Source: an uncultured Mollicutes bacterium (GTDB lineage: Bacteria; Bacillota_I; Bacilli_A; RFN20; CAG-288). Taken from it: 7,188 nt of DNA. Below are positions 1 through 5,675 of the stretch, piece after piece. Under the pieces are notes generated by a model. The model was not told where the DNA came from, ran no database searches, and saw nothing but the letters and a program-made list of their open reading frames with translations. The stretch covers positions 1-7,188 of the forward strand of contig URQF01000070.1 in assembly GCA_900549915.1 (NCBI GenBank), read 5' to 3'. How positions within the stretch are numbered: position 1 is the stretch's first letter; every line of letters begins with the position of its first letter. The position numbers and the translations under genes were made by a program.

Positions 1-1
1 A

Positions 2-628
2 TTCCATCAAGTATCTACAGACGAGGTTTACGGAGACCTTCCTCTGAAACCGAAAGAACTTCGATTCCGAGAAGACTCTCCTAGGAATTCTTCTTCTCCC
101 TATTCGGTTTCTAAGGCGAGTGCAGATAGGCTTGTCTTAGCTTATCATCATTCTTTTCATCTTCCGATAACGATTTCCCGTTGTTCGAATAATTACGGTC
201 CTTATCAGTATCCAGAAAAACTAATCCCAGTCGTCATTGAAAAGCTGATTCATAAAGAGAAGATTCCGGTTTATGGGACAGGTGAAAATGTTCGCGATTG
301 GATTTATGTCAGCGATCACTGCCGGGGCATTGAACTTATTCTTAAAAATGGGAAAGACGGTGAAATCTATAACCTTGCTGGCAGAAACGAAAAATCAAAT
401 CTTGAGGTCATAAAGAGGATTCTTTCTTATCTAGGAAAAGATGAGGGCACAATCCAATTTGCAAAAGACCGTCCTGGTCATGACCGGCGCTATGCACTCG
501 ATTCTGAAAAAGCAGAAAAAGAACTTGGTTTTGTTCCTAGGATGGATTTCAAAACTGGAAGGGCAAAGACAATCGAGTGGTATTTAGCAAGTCAGCCCTG
601 GGTCAGAGAAGTTACCATGGATAGGTAG
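2..628 (+). CDS. rfbB: dTDP-glucose 4,6-dehydratase, C-terminal part (5' end outside window)
   Basis: This NAD-dependent short-chain dehydratase converts dTDP-glucose to dTDP-4-keto-6-deoxyglucose in the cytoplasm, the second step towards dTDP-L-rhamnose and other deoxysugars of surface polysaccharides. The visible 208 residues (the family is usually 330-350) open at the S-T-D-E-V-Y-G strand carrying the catalytic T-D-E triad (visible residues 6-8). The Y-S-V-S-K motif follows (Tyr34, Lys38 of the fragment), then S-N-N-Y-G-P-Y (62-68), the P-E-K-L-I-P substrate loop (71-76), the nucleotide-contacting R-D-W-I-Y-V (98-103) and D-R-P-G-H-D-R-R-Y (156-164). These are diagnostic of RmlB rather than a generic epimerase. 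The N-terminal Rossmann G-x-x-G-x-x-G lies upstream of the window. The frame is open from base 2 to a TAG at 626-628. No other rhamnose-pathway gene follows it here, so if there is an rml operon it lies upstream and this is its last gene. Confidence 0.95.
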   Translation, partial: FHQVSTDEVYGDLPLKPKELRFREDSPRNSSSPYSVSKASADRLVLAYHHSFHLPITISRCSNNYGPYQYPEKLIPVVIEKLIHKEKIPVYGTGENVRDWIYVSDHCRGIELILKNGKDGEIYNLAGRNEKSNLEVIKRILSYLGKDEGTIQFAKDRPGHDRRYALDSEKAEKELGFVPRMDFKTGRAKTIEWYLASQPWVREVTMDR

Positions 629-637
629 TGTACACTA
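626..637. repeat. 12-bp perfect palindrome over the rfbB stop codon
   Basis: TAGTGTACACTA is its own reverse complement and includes the rfbB TAG. It has no loop and is not directly followed by a strong T-run, so it is not a convincing terminator. A dyad of this length is expected once or twice by chance in a window this size, so an operator role is only a possibility. Confidence 0.2.
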
Positions 638-655
638 ACTTTTTAATTGTATCTG

Positions 656-684
656 TTGTTCCTCTCTTTGAAATAGCCTAAAAT
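656..684 (+). promoter_or_regulatory. Candidate promoter for the C69 dipeptidase
   Basis: TTGTTC at 656-661 and TAAAAT at 679-684 are separated by 17 bases. The -10 matches consensus at 5 of 6 positions and the -35 at only 3 of 6. It would start transcription about 20 bases before the ribosome site. The gap 629-709 holds no clear terminator for rfbB, so read-through from rfbB is also possible. Confidence 0.4.
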
Positions 685-709
685 AGATAAATGAAGGAGA
701 TTAATTAAT

Positions 710-2167
710 ATGCCATGCACAACGATTTTAGTCGGTAAGAAAGCAAGTTATAACGGATCTACAAGGATTGCCCGGAATGATGATTCCCCCTCTGGACATT
801 TCCATGTCAAGAAGAGGATAGTCGTCGAGCCGAAAGACCAGGTTCGGACTTATAAGAACAAAGGCGGAAAGCTGACACTCCAGCTTCCTGATAATCCGCT
901 TCGTTATACGAGGATGCCGAATGTCGATCCTAAGGAAGGCGTCTGGCCGGCAGCTGGTATTAATAGTGCCAATGTCTCAAGGACGGCAACGGAGACAATC
1001 ACTTCGAATGAACGTGTCTTAGGCGCTGATCCTTATGTTGTCCCACACACAGAAAACGGAAAAGCAGTTCCTGGCGGAATCGGAGAAGAGGATCTTGTCC
1101 TCCTTGTTCTTCCGTATATCCATTCCGCACGAGAAGGTGTTCTCCGTCTTGGCGAGTTGCTTGAAAAATATGGAACCTATGAACCAAACGGCATTGCCTT
1201 TAGCGATGAAAACGAAATCTGGTGGTTAGAGACAATCGGTGGACATAATTGGATTGCAAAGCGTGTTCCGGATGACCATTATGTCGTGATGCCAAACCAG
1301 TTCGGAAGGGATTCCTTTGACTTTGATGATGCCGAAAAAGAGGGAAAAGAGAATCTTTGCTCGAAGGGTCTTCGTCAATTTGTCGAAGAGAATCGACTTG
1401 CTCTCGATAGGGATAGAGGATTCAACCCTCGTCTTGCTTTCGGAAGTCATAGTGATTCGGATCATGTCTACAACACTCCCCGTGCTTGGTATAGGCTACG
1501 TTATTTCAATCCGCATTATACCGATTGGGATAAGGGAAGCAGATATACTCCAGAATCCGATGATCTTCCTTGGTCACTGGTTCCAGAACGGAAGATTACT
1601 CTGAATGAAGTGAAGTATATTCTCTCGTCCCATTATCAGGGAACCATCTATGATCCCTATGGAAAGAAGGGAACTACAGAGACCCGTTCGATGTATCGTC
1701 CGATTGGTATCAATCGTACCAGTTTCCTCTCCTGCTCTGAAATTCGTCCGTTTGCGAAAGAGGAACTTAAGTCTATTTTCTGGCTTGCCTATGGATCCAA
1801 TGTCTTCAATGCATTCGCACCTGTATTTACGAATGTAGATAAGATTCCGTCCTACTATTCCAACACGACTAGGACAGTTTCAACGGAGAGCTTCTATTGG
1901 GCAAGTCGTCTTCTTGGGGCTTTAAGTGATCCTCATTTCAATGTCAATACGATTCACATTGAACGTTATCAGGATGCTGTCATGGAACAGTCTTACAAGC
2001 TGATCCAAGATGCAGATAAGAAAGAATCTGTTTCTGTCAAAGAACTTGAAAGCATCAATGACAATATTGCAAAGATGGTCAAGAAAGAGACCGATAAGGC
2101 AATCAACAATGTTCTCTATTCTACATCGATGCTGAGGAAGAACTCTTTCTCTCGCTCGGACAACTAA
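710..2167 (+). CDS. C69-family dipeptidase (Ntn-hydrolase, PepD type)
   Basis: A cytoplasmic dipeptidase of broad specificity, of the kind that finishes peptide breakdown for amino acid supply. The 485 residues match the usual 460-490 of the family. The N-terminal block C-T-T-I-L-V-G-K-K-A-S (3-13), G-S-T (16-18) and A-R-N-D-D (21-25) is the C69 signature, with Cys3 as the expected N-terminal nucleophile after removal of Met-Pro. Further family blocks are A-T-E-T-I-T-S-N-E-R-V-L-G-A-D-P (93-108), the acidic W-W-L-E-T-I-G-G-H (171-179), G-S-H-S-D-S-D-H-V-Y-N-T-P-R-A-W (245-260), S-S-H-Y-Q-G-T (306-312) and the Arg-rich R-S-M-Y-R-P-I-G (326-333). There is no signal peptide or membrane segment. 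The ATG at 710 is set by AAGGAG at 694-699, ten bases upstream. The gene ends at a strong terminator and appears to be transcribed alone. The family call is secure; the natural substrate is unknown. Confidence 0.93.
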   Translation: MPCTTILVGKKASYNGSTRIARNDDSPSGHFHVKKRIVVEPKDQVRTYKNKGGKLTLQLPDNPLRYTRMPNVDPKEGVWPAAGINSANVSRTATETITSNERVLGADPYVVPHTENGKAVPGGIGEEDLVLLVLPYIHSAREGVLRLGELLEKYGTYEPNGIAFSDENEIWWLETIGGHNWIAKRVPDDHYVVMPNQFGRDSFDFDDAEKEGKENLCSKGLRQFVEENRLALDRDRGFNPRLAFGSHSDSDHVYNTPRAWYRLRYFNPHYTDWDKGSRYTPESDDLPWSLVPERKITLNEVKYILSSHYQGTIYDPYGKKGTTETRSMYRPIGINRTSFLSCSEIRPFAKEELKSIFWLAYGSNVFNAFAPVFTNVDKIPSYYSNTTRTVSTESFYWASRLLGALSDPHFNVNTIHIERYQDAVMEQSYKLIQDADKKESVSVKELESINDNIAKMVKKETDKAINNVLYSTSMLRKNSFSRSDN

Positions 2168-2180
2168 TTATAAGATAAAT

Positions 2181-2211
2181 AAAAGCAGCCTTTTAACTAA
2201 GGCTGTTTTTT
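2181..2211 (+). terminator. Intrinsic terminator after the dipeptidase gene
   Basis: CAGCCTT (2186-2192) pairs with AAGGCTG (2199-2205) around a six-base loop. An A-run before the stem and six T's right after it (2206-2211) complete a classical Rho-independent terminator, which can extend by A-U pairs. It isolates the dipeptidase gene from the repair operon downstream. Confidence 0.9.
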
Positions 2212-2232
2212 ATTGCAAAGAAGACTAAATAG

Positions 2233-2272
2233 TCAATAAGCAATTTCTAATTTCAATCTTAATGCTTATTGA
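2233..2272. repeat. Perfect 10+10 bp inverted repeat upstream of the repair operon
   Basis: TCAATAAGCA (2233-2242) is repeated as its exact reverse complement TGCTTATTGA (2263-2272) across a 20-base AT-rich spacer. No T-run follows, so it is not a terminator. The right arm ends just before where the -35 region of the TATAAT box at 2299 should lie, a position typical of a dimeric regulator site. A smaller dyad, GACTA-AA-TAGTC (2223-2234), overlaps the left arm by two bases. Confidence 0.5.
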
Positions 2273-2298
2273 AAATAGATTTTGGCATCACTTTTTTG

Positions 2299-2304
2299 TA
2301 TAAT
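2299..2304 (+). promoter_or_regulatory. -10 box for the alkA-ogt operon
   Basis: A perfect TATAAT lies 20 bases before the alkA-like ATG. The -35 region is poor: with a 16-base spacer it would be TAGATT (2277-2282), while the better-looking TTGGCA (2282-2287) is only 11 bases away and too close. A good -10 with a weak -35 beside an inverted repeat suits an activator-dependent promoter. The transcript would start near 2311, giving a leader of only about 14 bases. Confidence 0.55.
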
Positions 2305-2324
2305 TCCTTTCGGATAGGTTATCA

Positions 2325-2984
2325 ATGAGATCATATTTTGAATACGGAGAGAAAGAGACGAGTTATCTTAAAAGCAGAGATAAGAGACTTGGTGAAGTCA
2401 TCGATAGAGTTGGTCCTATCTATCGCGAGGTAGATCCTGACCTTTTTTCTTCCGTTATCCATCATATCGTCGGACAACAGATTTCGACAAAAGCACAAGC
2501 TACGATTTGGAAACGCAGGCAAGAAGGACTCGGGAAAGTGAATTCTGAGACGATACTGCAGTCCACGAAGGAAGAACTTCAGTCTTTTGGAAGGACATTT
2601 CGAAAAGTGGAGTACATCAAAGATTTTGCTAGGAAGGTCCATACGGGCCAATTTGATTTAGATTCTGTTTGGAAGAGGGATGATCCAAGTGCTATTGCTG
2701 CACTGAGTGAATTGAAAGGAATTGGTGTCTGGACTGCGGAAAGGATTCTTCTTTTTTCTAGGCAAAGACCGAATATCTTCAGTAAGGATGATTTGGCGAT
2801 TCAAAGAGGATTAAGAAGGTTCTATCATCATCGAAAAATAGATTCGAAGAGGTTTGAAAGATACCGGAAACGCTTTTCTCCTTATTGCAGTGTAGCGAGT
2901 CTCTATCTCTGGGCAGTTGCAGGTGGAGTAATAAAAGGAAGGAAAGACTTCCAAACCAAAACTTCTAAAGATAAAAAACTTTGA
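2325..2984 (+). CDS. DNA-3-methyladenine glycosylase, AlkA-like (HhH-GPD)
   Basis: A base-excision glycosylase that removes alkylated purines such as 3-methyladenine from DNA, leaving an abasic site. The 219-residue protein is the HhH-GPD core. It has the family's helical start with I-V-G-Q-Q-I-S-T-K-A (48-57), the helix-hairpin-helix L-K-G-I-G-V-W-T-A (130-138) and the catalytic-Asp region S-K-D-D-L-A-I (153-159). Asp156 aligns with Asp238 of E. coli AlkA. It is shorter than E. coli AlkA (282 residues) because it lacks the N-terminal TBP-like domain, as do many compact bacterial members. The C-terminus (205-219) is Lys/Arg-rich, which may add DNA affinity. The ATG at 2325 has a weak site, AGG at 2316-2318. 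Its stop TGA shares a base with the next ATG, so translation of the methyltransferase is probably coupled. The family is certain; exact lesion range is inferred. Confidence 0.9.
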   Translation: MRSYFEYGEKETSYLKSRDKRLGEVIDRVGPIYREVDPDLFSSVIHHIVGQQISTKAQATIWKRRQEGLGKVNSETILQSTKEELQSFGRTFRKVEYIKDFARKVHTGQFDLDSVWKRDDPSAIAALSELKGIGVWTAERILLFSRQRPNIFSKDDLAIQRGLRRFYHHRKIDSKRFERYRKRFSPYCSVASLYLWAVAGGVIKGRKDFQTKTSKDKKL

Positions 2985-3529
2985 TGAAAAATAGGATAAA
3001 AACGATGCATTATAATTCCCCGCTGGGGAAAATCCTTCTCGCGGCAGATGAAAAGGGATTAACGGCGCTTTGGTTTGAAAACAGTAAGTATTTTGGCTCC
3101 CATCTTCCGAAAGAATATATGGAATCGATGAATGGAGTCCTCCTCGAGACTAAGCGTTGGCTTGATATTTACTTTGCTGGTGAAAACCCGGACTTTCTTC
3201 CTCCTGTCCATTTGATTGGAACGCCCTTTCAAAAAGAAATTTGGAAGATTCTGCTTGAAATTCCTTATGGGAAGACTACAACGTATGGAGAGATTGCAGA
3301 AAGACTAGCTAAGGAAAAGGGGATTCCAAGAATGTCTGCTCAAGCTGTCGGGGGAGCTGTTGGCCACAATCCTATTTCTATCCTTGTTCCATGTCATCGG
3401 GTGATAGGCAAAAACGGCAGCCTGATTGGATATGCTGCTGGTCTTGATAAGAAAGTAAAGCTTTTAGAAATGGAACATGTCAACAGGAATTCGTTTTGCT
3501 ATCCGAGGGGAATAAAAGAGCAAGAATAG
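2984..3529 (+). CDS. ogt: Methylated-DNA-[protein]-cysteine S-methyltransferase (Ogt type)
   Basis: A suicide repair protein that moves the alkyl group from O6-alkylguanine (and O4-alkylthymine) to its own cysteine. Numbered from the ATG at 2984 it has 181 residues. An N-terminal ribonuclease-H-like domain starts with S-P-L-G-K-I-L-L-A (12-20). The DNA-binding and active-site domain carries T-P-F-Q-K-E-I-W (80-87), P-Y-G-K-T-T-T-Y-G-E-I-A (94-105), A-V-G-G-A-V-G-H-N-P (121-130) and the active site P-C-H-R-V (136-140), with Cys137 as acceptor. Asn129 and Glu164 match the hinge Asn and active-site Glu of human MGMT. Gln120 replaces the human arginine finger. Start choice: TTG at 2981, ATG at 2984 overlapping the upstream stop (TGATG), or ATG at 3005, which has the better ribosome site. 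The coupled ATG is chosen, but 3005 is close behind. No Ada-type regulatory domain is present. Confidence 0.93.
   Translation: MKNRIKTMHYNSPLGKILLAADEKGLTALWFENSKYFGSHLPKEYMESMNGVLLETKRWLDIYFAGENPDFLPPVHLIGTPFQKEIWKILLEIPYGKTTTYGEIAERLAKEKGIPRMSAQAVGGAVGHNPISILVPCHRVIGKNGSLIGYAAGLDKKVKLLEMEHVNRNSFCYPRGIKEQE
2993..2996 (+). promoter_or_regulatory. ogt: Ribosome site favouring an alternative ogt start at 3005
   Basis: AGGA lies eight bases before the ATG at 3005, good spacing for an internal start giving a protein that begins Met-His-Tyr-Asn-Ser-Pro-Leu-Gly. That is close to the usual start of this domain. The ATG at 2984 has only an A-rich stretch upstream and would rely on coupling to the alkA-like gene. 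Confidence 0.45.
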
Positions 3530-3562
3530 CTTATTCGTACCCCTGTGTTCTTTATAAAGTTC

Positions 3563-3590
3563 TTGCTTTTGCTTTTTGTTTTCCTATAAT
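3563..3590 (+). promoter_or_regulatory. Promoter of the GT80-like lipoprotein gene
   Basis: TTGCTT (3563-3568) and a perfect TATAAT (3585-3590) are separated by 16 T-rich bases. The start site would be near 3597, leaving a leader of about 34 bases before the ATG at 3631. The promoter begins 34 bases after the ogt stop, and no convincing terminator separates the two, so some read-through from the repair operon is possible. Confidence 0.6.
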
Positions 3591-3612
3591 TTACAAAAGT
3601 AAGATTTATTCT

Positions 3613-3618
3613 AGGGAG
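3613..3618 (+). promoter_or_regulatory. Ribosome site setting the lipoprotein start
   Basis: AGGGAG lies 12 bases before the ATG at 3631, slightly long but usable. The frame stays open upstream to 3496, inside ogt. That longer start would add 45 residues in front of a signal peptide and place the promoter inside the gene, so 3631 is preferred. Confidence 0.6.
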
Positions 3619-3630
3619 AATTACTTTATT

Positions 3631-5616
3631 ATGAAGAAAAATTTAATATCTTTGTTAGGAAGGTTATCTGTTCTTGTTGGTCTTTCTTCTTGTACCCATA
3701 AAAATCCAAGTATATCAGGATCTGTGTCTTCTGGACTCAGCCAAAGCGAAGCCACAACCTTGTTTTCAAAGTATTGTGAAACCCATCCCGCTTATAAGGG
3801 AACAGAAGATGAATGGCTTACCGCTTTGTTCGATGGATCCTTGGCTCAGTCTTATAAGACCTCTTACAATATCATCTTCACGATTGCAACAATTCCTCCG
3901 GTACTCAGCGCATTAGACTCTGTCCGGAACGGAAATGAAACCTATGCTTTTATCGAACGAGGAAAAACTTATAGCGGCATTGATTCTGTCGACTCTTTTC
4001 ACAATCTCGGATTCGATATTAAGAGCAATAAATCGGATGGTTTCACAGCCGACAATTTCCAAGCGGTCTCAAACACAATTTCGAAACTGAATGTTTTCGG
4101 AAATGAGCACTTTAACATTTATCTCCAAGACGGCAATGGCCTGTATGGATCCTATTTTGCTGCTAATTCCATGTTATCTGACAATCAGTATGATGTTTAT
4201 AGGATAGAAGACGGCACGGGATCCTACAATGCATTCCAAGATAAAATTATCGGAAGCAAAACAACTACTAAACAAAAAGACGAAATTTATGATGACTATA
4301 AGAAAAATGTGGATCTTGTGAGAAAAGAAGTGGATAGCATCCAAAAAAGAAATGATAATCCTTTCAAAGGCTATTACGATATTGCAAAAGCGTTCTATCT
4401 TTCTGCAATCAATAATTATCATTACTGGCTCCAGGATTCCTCTCAGCTGAGGGCTTCTTTAGAGAATACTGTCCATGATGGAGTCTATACAAAATTATTT
4501 GATGCTATGGGATGTGACAAAGGGCATAGGGATGAGGTCAAGGACTATAAGGCAAATCTGAAATTTGAAACAATCTCCGATGGAGTGGCATCTTTGGATT
4601 CAGAGCAACAGCATGATTATCTCAAACTAAGGTATGGATCTTATTATTCTGATACCTATTCCACTTTGACACGTACTAGTCTGAAGGATGGAACTTCTGT
4701 TCCTTCCCATAAGCTTGTTTATATTGGTACACGCTTTAGGGGATTTCCTGCATTTGCAAGCAGTAAGGAATTTGGCATCGGAGGAGCCGTTTCCTCTAGT
4801 GATATTCCAGAGAATTATGCATCTCTGGATAGCAAATATAAAACCGAATTTCTTTTTGAAACCGAGGCCGATTATAAGCTCTTCATTGATGAAATCAAAG
4901 ATGATGCAAACTACGATGCCTTGCCAACAGATGAACAGCGTGACCTGGTTAAAGTCAATGCATTCAATCAATACATCAATTATATTTTTGCTTTGAAGTA
5001 TGCCCAGAAAATCTACGGGAAGGACTATGATCTTGTCATTAAAGGACATCCTTCTGAAGTTATCGATAATTATCAGAACTGGACTGCTCACTATCTTGTT
5101 ACGGATTCCTCGAAAAAAACTTTCCAGTATGACAAGCTAGTCAATAAGCTAATGGTTAACTTCCATTCAAAGGATTCATCTGGAAAATTCGTTGGCAGGG
5201 TTCCTTATGGAACTGCAGCGGAAAACTTAGCGTATTTAGGTGTCGATAGGGCGATTTGTGGATTGCCTTCCTCAACGTATGCAGGGTATGATACCTCCGT
5301 TCCAGTCCTCTATGTTAGGAGCAACACGGATGGTGATATCCGCACGGATGGAAATCTTTCTACCCGGTATACAAACGGAACTCTGGATTATTCTGATATC
5401 TCAGGAGAAAAGGAAACTACCTCCTTTGTAAACAATGGCAATGTCTTGAAAAACCTTGCCTATTATTATGGTCAATCCGGAAAAACGGATTTGTCTGCAA
5501 AATATACAAAGCTGTTCAAAGACTGGATGGTTAAGACTTTCTCTGAAGTCACAGAAGAAAATGCGGATAAATTTACTATCAACGAACAAGGAATCCTTGT
5601 TTCGTTAAATTCTTAA
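3631..5616 (+). CDS. Predicted lipoprotein with a GT80 sialyltransferase-like glycosyltransferase domain
   Basis: The 661-residue product starts with Lys-Lys, a hydrophobic stretch and a lipobox L-S-S-C, so Cys21 would be lipidated. A Ser-rich linker (27-42) and a segment Y-K-G-T-E-D-E-W-L (55-63), resembling N-terminal segments of other Gram-positive exported proteins, follow. The rest resembles GT80 enzymes as recalled from Pasteurella PmST1. It has F-N-I-Y-L (161-165), the acidic motif I-E-D-G (192-195; PmST1 Y-D-D-G with catalytic Asp141), L-D-S-E-Q-Q (322-327), Y-I-G-T (364-367), G-K-D-Y-D-L...K-G-H-P (463-474; His473 for PmST1 His311), V-P then Glu531 (PmST1 Glu338) and P-S-S-T-Y (546-550; Ser355/356). 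Order and local spacing agree, so a GT-B fold transferring a CMP-activated sugar is likely. Donor and acceptor are unknown. The protein is longer than PmST1 (about 410) but near the Photobacterium damselae enzyme (about 675), which also begins with a lipoprotein-like signal. The gene has its own promoter and converges with a flippase gene. Confidence 0.75.
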   Translation: MKKNLISLLGRLSVLVGLSSCTHKNPSISGSVSSGLSQSEATTLFSKYCETHPAYKGTEDEWLTALFDGSLAQSYKTSYNIIFTIATIPPVLSALDSVRNGNETYAFIERGKTYSGIDSVDSFHNLGFDIKSNKSDGFTADNFQAVSNTISKLNVFGNEHFNIYLQDGNGLYGSYFAANSMLSDNQYDVYRIEDGTGSYNAFQDKIIGSKTTTKQKDEIYDDYKKNVDLVRKEVDSIQKRNDNPFKGYYDIAKAFYLSAINNYHYWLQDSSQLRASLENTVHDGVYTKLFDAMGCDKGHRDEVKDYKANLKFETISDGVASLDSEQQHDYLKLRYGSYYSDTYSTLTRTSLKDGTSVPSHKLVYIGTRFRGFPAFASSKEFGIGGAVSSSDIPENYASLDSKYKTEFLFETEADYKLFIDEIKDDANYDALPTDEQRDLVKVNAFNQYINYIFALKYAQKIYGKDYDLVIKGHPSEVIDNYQNWTAHYLVTDSSKKTFQYDKLVNKLMVNFHSKDSSGKFVGRVPYGTAAENLAYLGVDRAICGLPSSTYAGYDTSVPVLYVRSNTDGDIRTDGNLSTRYTNGTLDYSDISGEKETTSFVNNGNVLKNLAYYYGQSGKTDLSAKYTKLFKDWMVKTFSEVTEENADKFTINEQGILVSLNS

Positions 5617-5639
5617 AGCTTTTGCTTCGGTAAGGACAA

Positions 5640-5675
5640 AAAAAGAAAGCGGCACAATGGCTACGCTTTCTTTTT
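5640..5675. terminator. Bidirectional terminator between lipoprotein and flippase genes
   Basis: A 12-bp A/T-rich stem with a GC top (5640-5651 pairs with 5664-5675) closes a 12-base loop. On the plus strand the right arm ends in TTTTT with CTTT after it. On the minus strand the other arm ends in a run of seven T's (the complement of 5638-5644). It thus serves both convergent genes. The right arm (5664-5675) is also coding: it encodes the last four residues of the flippase, and the flippase stop codon lies in the loop. Confidence 0.85.

Noticed and set aside
3550..3559. CTTTATAAAG palindrome between ogt and the lipoprotein promoter
   Set aside because: It is a 10-bp AT-rich dyad without loop or T-run, expected by chance and not a terminator.
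3496..3630. In-frame upstream extension of the lipoprotein gene (45 extra residues, non-ATG start)
   Set aside because: It overlaps the end of ogt, spans the promoter and ribosome site, and would bury the signal peptide. The residues look like translated intergenic DNA.
3835..4225. Repeated GGATCC hexamers in the lipoprotein gene
   Set aside because: They encode ordinary Gly-Ser or Asp-Pro/Ser contexts in different frames and surroundings, and their number is only slightly above chance. They are not a repeat element.
4627..5091. 154-codon open frame on the minus strand inside the lipoprotein gene
   Set aside because: It lies wholly opposite a well-supported coding region, shows no recognisable motif and has no ribosome site. 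It is a shadow of the real frame.
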